This document shows positions 1-11,607 of a stretch of DNA of 60,000 nt, one piece after another (position 1 is the stretch's first letter; each line of letters starts with the position of its first letter). This DNA is from Cryptomeria japonica (Eukaryota > Streptophyta > Pinopsida > Cupressales > Cupressaceae): positions 115,543,140-115,603,139 of the forward strand of contig NC_081410.1 of NCBI RefSeq assembly GCF_030272615.1, given 5' to 3'. The notes below the pieces were generated by a model. That model saw only the letters and a program-made list of their open reading frames with translations. It was not told the origin of the DNA and searched no databases. Both the position numbers and the translations under genes were made by a program.

Positions 1-1317
1 ATTGAATGCACTCACGTGGAATCCGCCTAGTCCAAACCATTAGCCTCTTGCTGATTGTAAGTGCGCCCTGCGTGGTCAACTGGCATAGAATGAGCTTAAT
101 CTCAAGTCGTTACGCGTCTGTTGTTCATGCATTAACTTGAATGATGATCAGTGTTTGACAGTAATGATTTGAACATCTTTAGAATTACCCTAGAAGATCG
201 CACTGAGCTGGTGTTGAATTGTTTAGTTTGATGGTGAGACCTAGCCCAATAGGACTCCACCTAGTCGTTCATCCATCTTCTCACATTCTAGGTCTTAGAG
301 TAGACTTTCTGAGCCCTATATCTTTTGTTATTTCTTTATCTTCCAGCCAGTAGATAGGATTCAAGTTCCAGCAGATTAAATGCTTAGACACTCAAATGTA
401 AGTCTCCTTGTGATTCCAGCATAATCACATCATACCAACAACGCTTATCCACATGTAGAGACCCTACATATAAGAACCTTGGAGTTATTTCGATTGATCC
501 TTTGGCAAATCTTCAGCATTCAAATAACTTTGTTTAAGAGAGGATAAGGTACCTTTGGGTATTTTATTCTGTGTTCGCATGTACATTGAAAACACATCAA
601 CACTTTCCAACATGGATTGTTGATTTTTTTTCATGGTTTAGAGGAGCTTGTTGATATAGCATTATGACACATTGGGAGTGGTTTCAAAGACAATGTTGTT
701 TCTAGGCGCTTGTCTTTTAAAGAATTCATGTCATTGTAAGATTTTGTTGTACAAAGAAAGTGCTTGCATAAAACCATCTTTGAAGGCTGTAGGTTATCGG
801 TTATATTATTTTCAAATTTTCTGCCATAGCAGATTCAGCTTCTGACATTGAAAGCCCTGGTTAAGTTTGGCACAACCTTTGTCGATCAAACTGATCATTC
901 TATGATAATTCTAATCTCTAGTGTTGTTCATCTATCAATGCCATTTGCTTATCATAAATTTAATTTTTTTATGATGAGTGGTTCAAAATTTTGTTTATTT
1001 AAATTATTTCGATGATTTAAACCAAAAGTAATTAAGGTTCTTTGCATATATAAGTCCATACCATGAACCTACATTGTTTTATAGCCTCTACTTGTTTCTC
1101 TTAACTCTTAAGGCAAAGCTGCAAAACCATAATAAAATTATAAAAAGCTGATATTTTCCAAATTATTTTGCTATCTAGTTTCATGTTCTGATTTGGAAAT
1201 CTGGATATGTTGGAATTGATTACAACTCTGCATTACTTTGTTTCATGAGCCTGATTTTTTGTAAGCTTGCAAGGAAAATAAAATAAATTTTTTAACACTC
1301 GTCAAGTTTGGCTTCAG
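1..1317. other. Upstream part of the SLX9-like gene, no exon recognised
   Basis: This stretch is AT-rich and ends at a splice acceptor (TTCAG, ending at 1317). The first visible exon begins with two bases that complete a codon, so at least one 5' coding exon must lie upstream. I could not find a convincing one here. The region is probably intron and possibly 5' untranslated sequence. No retroelement domain is visible. Confidence 0.4.
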
Positions 1318-4300
1318 AATTGCAAGAAAATCAACAAGCTTTGAGTGTTAAGCGGACCATTGCTAAGGTATTATTAGTAATTCTATTTGTACCATATTCT
1401 TTCTGTAGTGTTCTTAAAGTTATTGGAAAATTGCACACACAATCATAGACAAGTAGAGGGGAGGGGGGAATCTCTTCAAAATGGTTTTTTCTATATGTCG
1501 ACTCTGATTAGATATCCCTAAAGCGATCTGGCCTTTTCCACGTAAAAGCTCATAATATCATATGGTAGCTAGTGGATGATTGGCTTCCTAAGCTGTAGAC
1601 GAAATGTTGCTTAGACATGTTCTTCACACAGAAACACATTGCTACATAAAGACGTGCATAAGAAAAAATGTAATCTTAATTCTGAGGTTTTTCTGAAAGT
1701 TTCCAAAACAATGGACATTCCAACTAACGCCACTTTCTCTATAACAATTCTGTCAAAAGTTCCTCTGTTGTTATCTTTTAAACTTAAAATGAGCAACAGT
1801 GATAAATCGGAGCTTAATATTTGCAAATCAGACTTTGTTTATTATTTGCTAAGTATACAAACATTATAAGTGCAATGGAGCAAGTTTAAGGTAATGCCAA
1901 TAGAAGTAAATATAACTTTCGTATTCAGAAAGTAAAATAAGATGACTTGCTAGTTGCTTACAACCAGTAATAGCTTTCTTAGTGTCAACATTGTTTCGTG
2001 GATAACTTGTTTAAACTCAAAACTTTGAGAGAGTACCAGCTTTTCTCTTTTATCAAGGCACTATGTACTAGTCTATTCCAGCTATATGAGCTTAGCTAAT
2101 GCAAATTCTTGTTAAATAACAAATTATTCTATTCCTACCTGTGTATTCTTTGCCTAAATCTTGGTTACCAAGTTCAACTCTTGGGGAAACAAAGTGAGAT
2201 CGATGCACAAGTTCAACACTTGTCGATAGTTGTCTTTATTTTATTTGCTTGCAAAATTAATTTTTTACATAATATTGGATGACAATCCTCCTTGTTTTGC
2301 TTCTACACTTTCAGATTCCTGCACTGTGAAAATGAATGACTTTTTTGGCACTTTGTTTTGTGATCTGATCCCAGCCAACAGAGTTTTGGTCATTTAGAAG
2401 GCTGTAACCAGGTTTTCAGTCAATTGACCTTTGGTAGGTTTTCTGTTTTTACAAGGCTACCAGGTTTCAAGGAAAAATCTAGTTTCTCTGTTTTAATGTA
2501 CCAGGTTTACCAGGTTTTGAGCAAAATTTTGGTTTTTTTTCTGGGTGCCAGGTTTCTAGCAAATTTTGCAATTGCCAAGTTTGACTTCACACATGCGATT
2601 GTTAAAGCATAAATAAATCACCTTTTCAAATAAGTTATATTGTTCTGGTTTTCTCTACCTGAAGTGGTCTTCCTTTACCAAGAATTTTGCCTTTTTAATA
2701 AAAATGTCTTTTAAGAAGAAACATGCACATGTTCTGTCAAAGCCAAGCTTTTGATGCGATCACGAGTCCAATCCAAGTGATAATGGCATGGTAACCTGGA
2801 GACGTGTCTCCCACCCTTTGAGACGTGTCTTAGAGACAGAGATGCGTCTCCAGTACCCAAGACATCTCCGGAAATGTCCCAACGCATAGCGTTCTTTTGG
2901 CCGCTGTCTCTTGCCGTCTCCGAAGTATCTCAAACAGAAATTGATGTCTCCCACCAGATAACTTAGGGCAAATGCATTAAAAGGTAAAAAAGGAAGGCAA
3001 ATAAAAAAAATAAGCATGCATAATGTTTCATGCTGATATTTTATACTATACGAAAATCCATGCAAAGTTATAGTGATCAGATTGACTGACAGTGTAGACT
3101 TTTTGAGAGGGATATTAACAGTTGTATGACTGATTTCCTGTCATTGTAATGGTCTAAAGAGAAATTGCCTTTGCTATTTACTGTTCTCAAACGACTGATT
3201 TATTGTTCATGTTTTCAAAGTTCTATGTCATGATATTTTCTAGAAATTATTAAATTATATTCTAAAAAAAGGCATCTCCAAGTACCCCCATCTCCTATTT
3301 TTGAAAATTAGCCATACCGGTACCGGTACCAGTCTCTAGCGTCTCCACATACCCCCATCTCCTAGTGACCATGGATAATGGCTTTCCTTAGTATTATCTT
3401 CATGGGAAAGTCTTCCCTTACCGAGACTTCTGCATGTTCAGTACAAATGTCATCAGAAGAAACATGCACATTTTCTATTAATTCTGAGCTTTTGATTGTC
3501 ATAAATGATATCTGAGTACTGTTCCTTCATTTTGTCAGCTATAATAATGAAGGGAACAAACATGGTCCAAAGAATTGGGAGGCAAAACATTAGATCAATT
3601 TTCATACTACAAATCAAAATTGGTGGTATGCTTAAATCTTCAAAGATGCCGCTTGAGACAGAATTATGTTTTGGGGATTACCACATTGACTTATGTGTGG
3701 TGGGCCTACATTACGACAAATCTCGAAGAGAAAAGTGATTTTTTTAGTGGGAAAAGACGATATTTCTAACAGTTTTAATTCATTTGATTTCCAGAGTGAA
3801 TTAGAGATATTCTTGAGAGCACTTAGACATTTTTTTGTCATTGAAGATTTGCTGCAAATATTTGTTTCTTCAATTTAATATTTTATTGACAGTTTGGTCT
3901 GCTCTTAGTCATCTTGACATGCAAGGTCCTCTGCATGGCTTTTAAAAAACAATAATAAGTTTTCTTTCCTCTTGTTGCAGAAGAGTCGCAGACAGAGAAA
4001 CAAATCAGGTCAAACATTAAACGATCTGTCGTGTCTTGCTGAAAGTCTTCCTTCGTTTACGGACCCAAAATCTGTTGCCACAAGTACTAAGCTGTACTGC
4101 AAGTCTTGTCAAAAGCTTGTGTAAGTTCGATTTTGTAAATTTGTAAAAACCCTTATCTTTCTTTACAACTGAAACCAATAATTATTAATATCATGAATAT
4201 GCTGTATGAGGTGTTAAAATATTGCTAGTTTTTTGACTTATCTGTGCGTTTATTCTCTACAGAGTAAAGGAAACCAAGCAATTGGCAGCTGTGCTGGCAC

Positions 4301-4440
4301 ATCCAGTGTTTAATTCAGATCCCTTCTCTGCCATTCAACAACACCTTGAAAATACTCTTGGCCCACAGATAAACACTGAAGCTAAGTCTAAACATGCAAA
4401 CAAGGGAAGAATCTCTAAAAAGAAGAAAAACAGGCCATAA
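1318..4440 (+). CDS. SLX9-like ribosome biogenesis protein, last three exons (5' end missing)
   Basis: Exons are 1318-1367, 3981-4120 and 4263-4440, ending at TAA 4438-4440. All introns are GT-AG and the reading phase carries across every junction, giving 122 visible residues. The first exon reads LQENQQALSVKRTIAK. The second starts KSRRQRNK and ends LYCKSCQKLV. The third begins VVKETKQLAAVLAHP, contains FNSDPFSAIQQHLENTL and ends in a basic KKKKNRP tail. From memory, the order of a KKL-type coiled start, a basic KxR stretch, the 'RxKLVxxEtkqLxxVLxHPxFqsDPxxAIxqHL' core and a lysine-rich tail matches plant SLX9-like proteins. SLX9 is known in yeast as a nucleolar factor for 40S pre-ribosome processing and export. 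The N-terminal exon(s) lie outside the window or were not recognised. It is the only host gene seen, and a Tat retrotransposon begins about 415 bp after its stop. Confidence 0.75.
2407..2556 (+). repeat. Degenerate ACCAGGTTT short repeat
   Basis: About five copies of (A/G)CCAGGTTT occur within 150 bp of the intron, at roughly 2407, 2459, 2501, 2510 and 2547, embedded in T-rich sequence. They are irregularly spaced, so this is a short-motif cluster rather than a clean tandem array. No function is inferred. Confidence 0.5.
2790..3365. repeat. Cluster of GTCTCC / GAGAC motifs in the intron
   Basis: Between 2790 and 2960 the motif GTCTC or its complement recurs many times, including imperfect palindromes of the form GAGACGTGTCTC and several TGTCTC hexamers. 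A second patch at 3270-3365 repeats CATCTCC...TACCCCCATCTCCTA twice, around a short ACCGGT repeat. The composition is more GC-rich than the flanks, which suggests an old inserted element of unknown type. TGTCTC is the core of auxin response elements, but I see nothing else to support regulation. Confidence 0.45.
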
Positions 4441-4854
4441 TCAACTGGTATTGTACAGGCAATGGATGTATAGCAGTAACTGTTACCTCCCTCTAAATGG
4501 AAGGTGCATTACAAATTTTGGTGTTTTGATTTTAACTCTGCTAATTGAGTTAGAATTTTATGAAAAAAAATGAAATGCTATTTAATTTTTAGGTAATGAG
4601 AAAACATTAATATTTGATTTTGCAGTAATGGAACTCTGATTATGTTTTGTGAGGATCATTGCTAACTTGTTAATGAGAAAGAAGTAATACTAGGTTTCGG
4701 TTATGAAACGAGTCACATTTGTGAGGATCAATTATGACTTATTCAATCTGAATGTGTCACGTCCCAACTTTTTGCTTGAATTTTAATGAGATAAACTTAT
4801 TTTGGATATTAAATTAGTTATATTCTGATTTAATTTTAAATAGAATAATGATAT
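4441..4854 (+). other. 3' flank of the SLX9-like gene up to the Tat insertion
   Basis: This is AT-rich 3' untranslated or intergenic sequence. It carries TGTCAC at 4755-4760, which may be an older LTR start (see findings), and ends in GATAT just before the Tat 5' LTR. Confidence 0.5.
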
Positions 4855-5577
4855 TGTAGACACATAAATCTGTTCACGAATTAAATGAATATTTAATATT
4901 TAATTAATACATTAATATCCGTCTATTAATTAAATTTACATTTAATTAATTCATCTTAGCCTATTCTACTATTCTAGTTAAATATATTTCATCAATTTAT
5001 TTAATTACTTACTATAATCCAAGTTATTAAATAATTTATTTAATATTCCCCCCCTCTCCTCTTATTTAAATAAATTTAACATTTATTTAAAAATGACTCA
5101 TCCACTTGCACTTTCTAGAAAATACAAGTTGCACATTTAGATGGATTTTTATTTAAATAAATCTTATTTATCACCTCACCCATTTACTCACTAATCCCTT
5201 TCTAGATTCTTCTAATCTCCTAGATTTTTTCAAGCCCTTCCAAATTAGCCTAATCCCTCTTCTAATCATTTGTACAATCTTAAACCAAAATTAATCCCCA
5301 ACCCATCATCTCAACCATTTAAGACTCTTACAAAGTCATAAATGCTTTCCTTCTTCAACACACTAACCCACGTGGGTCTTGACCCTTTAGTCAAAGCTTA
5401 ACCATGGGTAAACTTTGCACAAGAGTTTACCTATTGGATGATAACCTTACCCTTGGATAAAGGTTTTATCCAATAACCCAACCCACATGAGGTTACCCTC
5501 ATGTCTTCTCGGGCATTAAATGCTCCTCTCACCTCTCAAGACATCTCATGCTGACACTTGTTATCATGGGATTGGGT
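4855..5577 (+). repeat. Tat element 5' LTR, truncated
   Basis: This begins TGTAGACACATAAA and aligns along its whole length with the start of the 3' LTR (18807-19594), with small indels in the C-rich and ATTTAAATAAA-rich parts. Homology stops sharply at 5577 (ATTGGGT). The LTR's TATA box and downstream half are missing, so this copy would lack its promoter. Confidence 0.85.
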
Positions 5578-6411
5578 GCACCTAAAACAAACTTCATTTT
5601 TCATTTTGGTACATAAAAAGAACTTAATCTTTCTTGTTTTTCACAAAGGGATTAAAACAAACATCATTTTCATTTGATGCATAAAACAAACCTCTTTTTT
5701 CATTTGGTGCATAACAAAGATCTTCACATTTACTTTGACTCCAAAAGACTACATGATTTTGTTTTGTTGACCATGATTTTATTTTATTAACCAGGTTTTT
5801 ATTCTCCATTTTCCTCAAAACAGTTCAAATCATTGCTATCTTGGATAAAATTAACACCATGTCTTTTGGAACAAAATTTGCAAGTAGTATTTAGACAACA
5901 TTGCGATATTGGTTAAAAAAAAAGTGTCTTTTGTGAATCGAAGGTGATAGGTATATGCTCTCTCCTTATTGGGTGATTAAAAAGCCAAACTCACCATTTT
6001 ACTTGCTTTCTTTCATTTTCGCAATTAAGATAAATCCTTTAGCAGGTCTGGCCTCCTGAGAAGCCCATAAGGTCGGTGAGAGGGGAACGACCTAAGTGGG
6101 GAACGATTAACGCCAAATATTCCAACCCACTATAATCAAATATATATGTGATGAAAATCATGTTCAACGGTAAGGTTGGGAAGCCTCTCAAGGGAGTTTA
6201 TCACTGAAGACCGAACGAGAGAGTTTGATTAAAAACTTTAGAAGTAGAAATCTCGCCAAGTCAGTTAGCCAAACATTTGTAATATCATAGTGCAAGGGTG
6301 GGGAAGAATCCGCCCCCAAGACACTCACTATATATCTCCCAAAAAAACGATTCAATTGAGGAGCAAGTTCACATTCTGGACAAAGGCAAAAAAATGGGCG
6401 CACCTTAGGGT
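5578..6411 (+). other. Sequence replacing the 3' half of the 5' LTR, unassigned
   Basis: No homology to the 3' LTR is visible here. The stretch starts with about three imperfect repeats of ACAAAC(C/A/T)TC-TTTTCATTTGGTGCATAAAA (5586-5720). Near 6396-6417 it reaches a GCGCACCTTAGGGTGTGACA-like end. GTGCACCTAA at 5576 and GCGCACCTTA at 6399 are near-identical and may bracket an inserted or exchanged block. No coding domain is recognised. Confidence 0.4.
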
Positions 6412-6792
6412 GTGACAGGGTTGTTTGAGCTGACGGGGTATCAAGTGTGGGCTATTGATATTATGAATGACATTTTTGACAATAGTATAGAGTATCCGAT
6501 TTGTCTTTTGTTTGTTCAAAAATCTGTGAAAACAAAAGGGGATTTGAAAATATCCTTGAGTAGATTTGAAAAGATCCTAAACATACATCAACAGTTATCA
6601 AGAGAAAAGAAGTGTTTCAATGTGCTTGTGTGCTTGCCGTGTCTTCTTGTCAAAGACATCATCCACCAGTTGAAACAAGTTACATCCCAAAGCAAAATTC
6701 TTGAAAAAAAAGCCATCAATGCTTCGTGTTTGGAAATCTCTCAAATACGCCAAGAAGTCAATTTATCGAAAAACCAAAAAGAAGTAAAGTGA
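6412..6792 (+). CDS. Unrecognised 126-residue ORF upstream of gag
   Basis: The ORF opens MTGLFELTGYQVW and ends with a lysine- and glutamate-rich tail (SKNQKEVK). I recognise no domain. It could be part of an extra 5' ORF, as Ogre/Tat elements can carry one upstream of gag. It could also be chance, since the region lacks other support. No catalytic or metal-binding motif is visible. Confidence 0.3.
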   Translation: MTGLFELTGYQVWAIDIMNDIFDNSIEYPICLLFVQKSVKTKGDLKISLSRFEKILNIHQQLSREKKCFNVLVCLPCLLVKDIIHQLKQVTSQSKILEKKAINASCLEISQIRQEVNLSKNQKEVK

Positions 6793-7929
6793 AAAGAAAA
6801 TCCAAAAGATAAGATGTTTCTCGTACAAAAACCGTAAGTTGTTAAAACACCGCACCTTCATCCATCGATATCACGATTTTAGTCACGGTTTTATCGACGA
6901 CTTTGAATTAGAACCACTTGCATCCTAAGCTTTCTTTCAAAGAAGAGCTTTGTCATATCGTCACAATCACGATCAACACATTCATCCATCATACATTCCA
7001 CAACCCACAATCACCTATTAGAGATTCAAAGTTTACACCTTCCACATTTCATTTTCTCAACTCAATCACATCTTCCATATCTTTTCATCTCATCCTTTCC
7101 ATAAATCATTTTCCAAATCACAATTTTCTCCAAATCTCCTCTTCATCCATAATCACTCATCATTTTCATATTTCAAATTCACCATCTTTCATAAGTCATT
7201 CATTTTTCATAAATCATTTCAAATTCACATACCTTCCATAATGATATTTCAAATTCATAAGTCATTCATTTTCCATAAATCATTTCCAAATCATATTTCA
7301 AAATTCACCATCTTCTATAAGTCATCTTCTAAAAAAATTAAAAAAATTTCCATAAGTCATTTTCTAAAGCTTTCATCTTCCACAAAGTAAATTCAGAATC
7401 TTTCCAAAATCAAAACATCAATATCATTTCTTCCATCCTTCTCAAAATCATTTCCAAAATCAATCATCAACTTCATAGTCCCTTAGTAGAAATTCCAAGG
7501 TTCACATTCATTTTGAAGTTCACAATCCAAACATCGAAAATCCATTCCTCTCACAACACATAAAGGTTTTGTCCGTAGTTCTTTTGGGATATTGCTAATC
7601 AAATCAACAAAAATACTCTCTTGTGTGTCTCTAAATCTAGGATCAATCATCCTAAGTAAGGGGCATTACTAAGCATCGAGATAGGTTAAAACTAGCTTTT
7701 GAGTGCATCCTCTCAAAGCTAGGTAGCTTATACTTTTAAAACCTTACTACACCTTATCTCACAATTGTTAAAACACCAAACAAACAATTCTAAAAAATAA
7801 CTTTTGTTGATACCCAACCCTTTGTAAACAAGATCACTCATCCATAAAAATTTCATCATCCACTCTTGGAATCATAAGAAGGGGATCAAACACCCACTTT
7901 TTTTACTTTCTCGAATGCACACTTCAAAC
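6793..7929 (+). other. Gag leader of the Tat element, strongly G-depleted
   Basis: From about 6920 to 7560 the plus strand is nearly free of G and consists of A, C and T, with recurring TCCATAAATCATTTCCAAATC-like units of imperfect period. Short ORFs here are low-complexity (His, Ser, Phe, Ile) and are not genes. The remainder, up to the gag start at 7930, shows nothing recognisable. Confidence 0.6.
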
Positions 7930-9566
7930 ATGGCTAGGACTAGGTCTCAGAGTTAGAGGCAAACTCAAAATGAAATATGGGAAGAAGAGGAAGAGGCCGT
8001 TAACCCCTTTTCAAGAAGAGGAGACCCAGACACCCCTACACAAACACAAATAGAAGAAGCAACTAGTAATCCTAGATTTAATAGAATTTTTGAGGAAATT
8101 TTGAGGGGAAATGTTGATGCCCATTTTCTAAAACTTGTTCAAGAAGGAGCAAAACTTTCTGCAGACTTTGACGTATCACAACTTAGGGATATACCAGAAC
8201 AAGCCCAACATAGCCATCGACAAGAACAAAATCAAGATAACAGGAGGGTAAGGAATACCTACAACTATGGTGATAACTATCAACAAGGAAACATCTCGCC
8301 CCCTCCTACAAAAATGGATATGTTGAGACAACAGATGCAAGACTTCGCCTAACAAACACTCAGGAAGGTCACAAAAACAATATGCTCTCGAAGATATCTG
8401 TCCATATCCATTTGATAGAAACATATACATGCCTCCTTTCCCACGCAACTTCGAAACCCCAAAGTTTGATAAATACAAAGGAAAGGGAGACCCTAGAGAT
8501 CATGTGCGGGAATTTTACTCCGCCTGCTTAGAGGTTGCATATGAGGACACATATTTAATGCGCCTTTTTCCCCAAAGTTTGGGAGGCTCAGCCATTCAAT
8601 GGTTCTCATCCCTACCTGGCAGAATCGAGACCTTTGAGGACCCGGTACAAAAATTCATCACTCATCATGCACATAACATAGAATGAGATGTCTCCATGGT
8701 TGATCTATGCAATACACAACAAAAGAATGGCAAGCTACTCTTAGCATTCTTACAAAGATGGAGACACCTTTCTAGTAGATGTTCCTTCCCTATTCCCGAA
8801 GAACAATTAGTTGAAATTTTTATTTCAAACTTAAATGAGGAAATGAAATTCTACTTAGACATCAAATGTTTGGACACTTTCAAAGACGTGATAGCCCAAG
8901 GACTTAAAATCGATAAAGCCATTATAAAAAGGGACTTGTCAAAATCTACAAAGACAACTAGGATGGTCCACGACTAGCCTACAACAGTGACAAACCAAAG
9001 TTTTGGGCCAAGTACAAAAACATTGTTAACGATGGTGTTGTGGACACACGAACTGTCAAAATCTTCCAACCCATAGTCAAAATTGCAGGGCACTAATCGC
9101 AACAACCCCACTACCAATCAAGGTAATCCCCAAAACAATCGAGGAAATCAAACTCCTAACATGCAACAAGAGGCACCTAAGAACAAGTACCCTACCCACA
9201 AACCCAATCGGACGTACACACCCTTGGGAAAACCTCTTGAAAAGATATTACGACAAATCATATCTTCCAATCTTATCACATTGCCTAAATACGTCAAACT
9301 ATGAACCACAAATTAAACCTTCATGATGGAGAGATAATGAGTATTGTGAGTTTCATAAAGGAAAAGGACACAAAACAAACAACTACCATCAGTTAAAAGA
9401 TATCGTTCAAGACCTTGTTGATCGAGGCGACAAAGAAGTGGATGGTCACACTGAAAAAAAAATTCAATACAAATCATACCATGTTCAAAAATCCACTCCC
9501 ATCATATGAGAAAGGAGGTCCCTCCCATCAAGGTAAGAACCTAGATAACACGAAAAACTATATCCC
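7930..9566 (+). pseudogene. Tat gag, first copy
   Basis: Gag starts MARTRSQS at 7930. An in-frame TAG at 7954 interrupts it after eight codons, and the frame then runs to TAA at 8350. A 2-bp deletion relative to the second copy shifts the frame near 8355. The capsid-like retrotransposon gag domain follows (8429-8977: PPFPRNFETPKFDKYKGKGD, IQWFSSLP, FISNLNEEM), with a further TGA at 8684. A metal-binding-type segment, EYCEFHKGKGHKTNN, lies near 9340. Gag would package the element RNA in cytoplasmic particles. The block from 8227 onward is duplicated directly downstream. Confidence 0.8.
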
Positions 9567-10912
9567 CAAAATCAAGATAACAGGAGGGCAAGGAATACCT
9601 ACAACTATGATGATAACTATCAACAAGGAAACATCCCACCCCCTCCTACAGAAATGGATATGTTGAGACAACAGATGCAAGACTTCGCCTAACAAGTACA
9701 CTCAGGAAGGTCACAAAAGCAATATGCTCTCGAAGATATCTATCCATATCCATTTGATAGAAACATATACATGATTCCTTTCCCACGCAACTTCGAAACC
9801 CCAAAGTTTGATAAATACAAAGGAAAGGGAGACCCTAAAGATCATGTGCGGGAATTTTACTTCGCTTGCTTAGAGGTTGCATATGAGGACACATATTTAA
9901 TGCGCCTTTTTCCCCAAAGTTTGGGAGGCTCAGCCATTCAATGGTTCTCATGCCTACCCTACGGGATCAAGACCTTTGAGGACCCGGTACAAAAATTCAT
10001 CACTCATCATGCACATAACATAGAACGAGATGTCTCCATGGCTGATCTATGCAATACACAACAAAAGAATGGCAAGCTACTCTTAGCATTCTTACAAAGA
10101 TGGAGACACCTTTCTAGTAGATGTTCCTTCCCCATTCCCGAAGAACAATTAGTTGAAATTTTTATTTCAAACTTAAACGAGGAAATGGAATTCTACTTAG
10201 ACATCAAATGTTTGGACACTTTCAAAGACGTGATAGCCCAAGGGCTTAAAATCAAGAAAGCCCTTATCAAAAAGGGACTTGTCAAAATCTACAAAGACAA
10301 CCAGGATGGTACACGACTAGCCTACAACAGTGACAAACCAAAGTTTTGGGCCAAATATAAAAACATTGTTAACAATGGTGTTGTGGACACACGAATTGTC
10401 AAAATCGCCCAACCCATAGTCAAAATTGCAGGGCAAGCAGATAATCACAACAACCCCACTACCAATCAAGGTAATCCCCAAAACAATCAAGGAAATCAAA
10501 CTCCTAACACACAACAAGAGGCACCTAAGAACATGTACCCTACCTACAAACCCAATTGAACGTACACACCCTTGGGAAAACCTCTTGAAAAGATATTACG
10601 ACAACTCATATCTTCCAATCTTATCACATTGCCTAAAAACGTCAAACTATGAACCATAGATTAAACCTTCATGGTGGAGAGATAATGAGTATTGTGCATT
10701 TCATAAAGGAAAAGGACACAAAACAAACAACTGCCATCGGTTAAAAGATATCGTTCAAGACCTGGTTGATCGAGGTGACATAGAAGTGGATGGTCACAAT
10801 AAAAAAACTTCCAATACAGATCATACCATGTTCAAAAATCGACTCCCATCATATGAGAAAGGAGGTCCCTCCCATCAAGGTAAGAACCAAGATAACACCA
10901 AAAACTATATCC
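8227..10912 (+). repeat. 1.34-kb direct tandem duplication inside gag
   Basis: The unit starts CAAAATCAAGATAACAGGAG at 8227 and again at 9567, and ends AAAACTATATCC near 9565 and 10912. The first unit passes straight into the second, and only the second continues into unique sequence (CGCACACCATATAC). The copies differ by scattered substitutions and small indels, a few percent by eye. Both share the stop in GACTTCGCCTAACAA, so that stop either predates the duplication or is a feature of the family. Confidence 0.85.
9567..10785 (+). pseudogene. Tat gag, second copy
   Basis: This copy is better preserved than the first. It has an open stretch of 262 residues (9771-10559) with the full gag core: FPRNFETPKFDKYKGKGD, ACLEVAYEDTYLMRLFPQS, SAIQWFSCLP, FISNLNEEMEF. 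The TGA at 10557 stands where the first copy has CGG, which fits a C-to-T change of an arginine codon. A frame change follows before 10786. EYCAFHKGKGHKTNNCHRLK near 10690 keeps Cys and His residues spaced as in a zinc-binding motif. Confidence 0.8.
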
Positions 10913-11607
10913 GCACACCATATACTTATACTGTCAACCACCTTTATGATGCCAATGAACAAGTTGCAACCATTACAATCAAAGGTAAAGATCCCATCTG
11001 CAATGTTGTTACTCATTGTAGCAAGATTACTGTACAAGGAGCACCATCAAGAGCGACATACGTGCCCAAAAGTTATAACCTTGTGGACCAATTAGATAAG
11101 ACGGCAACACTTATCTCTATACTAGATCTTTTGCGCCTATCACCCTCACATAAAACCATCTTAGACCAAGCTCTCCAAGAAGCGTTAGTTCCATCTGACC
11201 TCAATACAAATCAATTTCAAGCCATGGTTGGGAGTCTCAAATCATCACCATGTCTCACTTTTGCTGAGAATGATGACGCGTCCTTTCAACAACCGCATAA
11301 CGCCCCTCCCCACATTGAGGGATTCATACATAAACACAGAATCAAGCGAGTCTTGATTGACAATGGATCTGGCCTTAACATCTATACCTTACAGTTAATC
11401 ACGACATTGGGATATGCAGAAGATGCAATAGATGCCAGAAAGAGGATCACCATCAAGGCCTATGATGATGCAGAACATTCCTCTAAAGGGTGTGTTACTC
11501 TACCCATCAAGGTAGGACCTATGGTGAAGAATGCGGTTTGTCAAGTCCTAGACCTCCCTCTTCCATACAATATCCTATTAGGTAGACCATGGATTCATGC
11601 CATGTAA
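10786..11607 (+). pseudogene. Tat gag end and aspartic protease
   Basis: This is a 273-residue open frame. Its first part continues the gag tail (SYEKGGPSHQGKNQDN). The protease core follows, with VLIDNGSGLNIYTL as the Asp active-site loop, GCVTLPIKVG, and the closing ILLGRPWIHAM motif typical of Ty3/Gypsy proteases. The enzyme would cut the gag-pol precursor. The domain itself looks intact, but its flanks are shifted and interrupted. Confidence 0.8.

Larger units (their letters stand above)
1368..3980 (+). other. 2.6-kb intron of the SLX9-like gene
   Basis: The intron starts GTATTA at 1368 and ends TTGCAG at 3980. It holds short ORFs in several frames, including overlapping ones around 3505-3878, but none matches a family I recognise. 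It also holds an ACCAGGTTT-type repeat (2407-2555) and a cluster of GTCTCC/GAGAC motifs (2790-2960 and 3270-3365). A second, short intron (4121-4262, GTAAGT to CTACAG) follows the next exon. Confidence 0.7.

Noticed and set aside
829-855. Possible short exon between AG and GT (IQLLTLKAL)
   Set aside because: Only nine codons, no match to the expected SLX9 N-terminus, and no phase support.
3505-3878. Overlapping short ORFs in the SLX9-like intron
   Set aside because: They occupy three frames, match no family I know, and lack splice signals joining them to the gene frame.
6918-7241. 107-codon ORF in the Tat leader
   Set aside because: Its composition (His, Ser, Phe, Ile) follows directly from the G-free repeat sequence.
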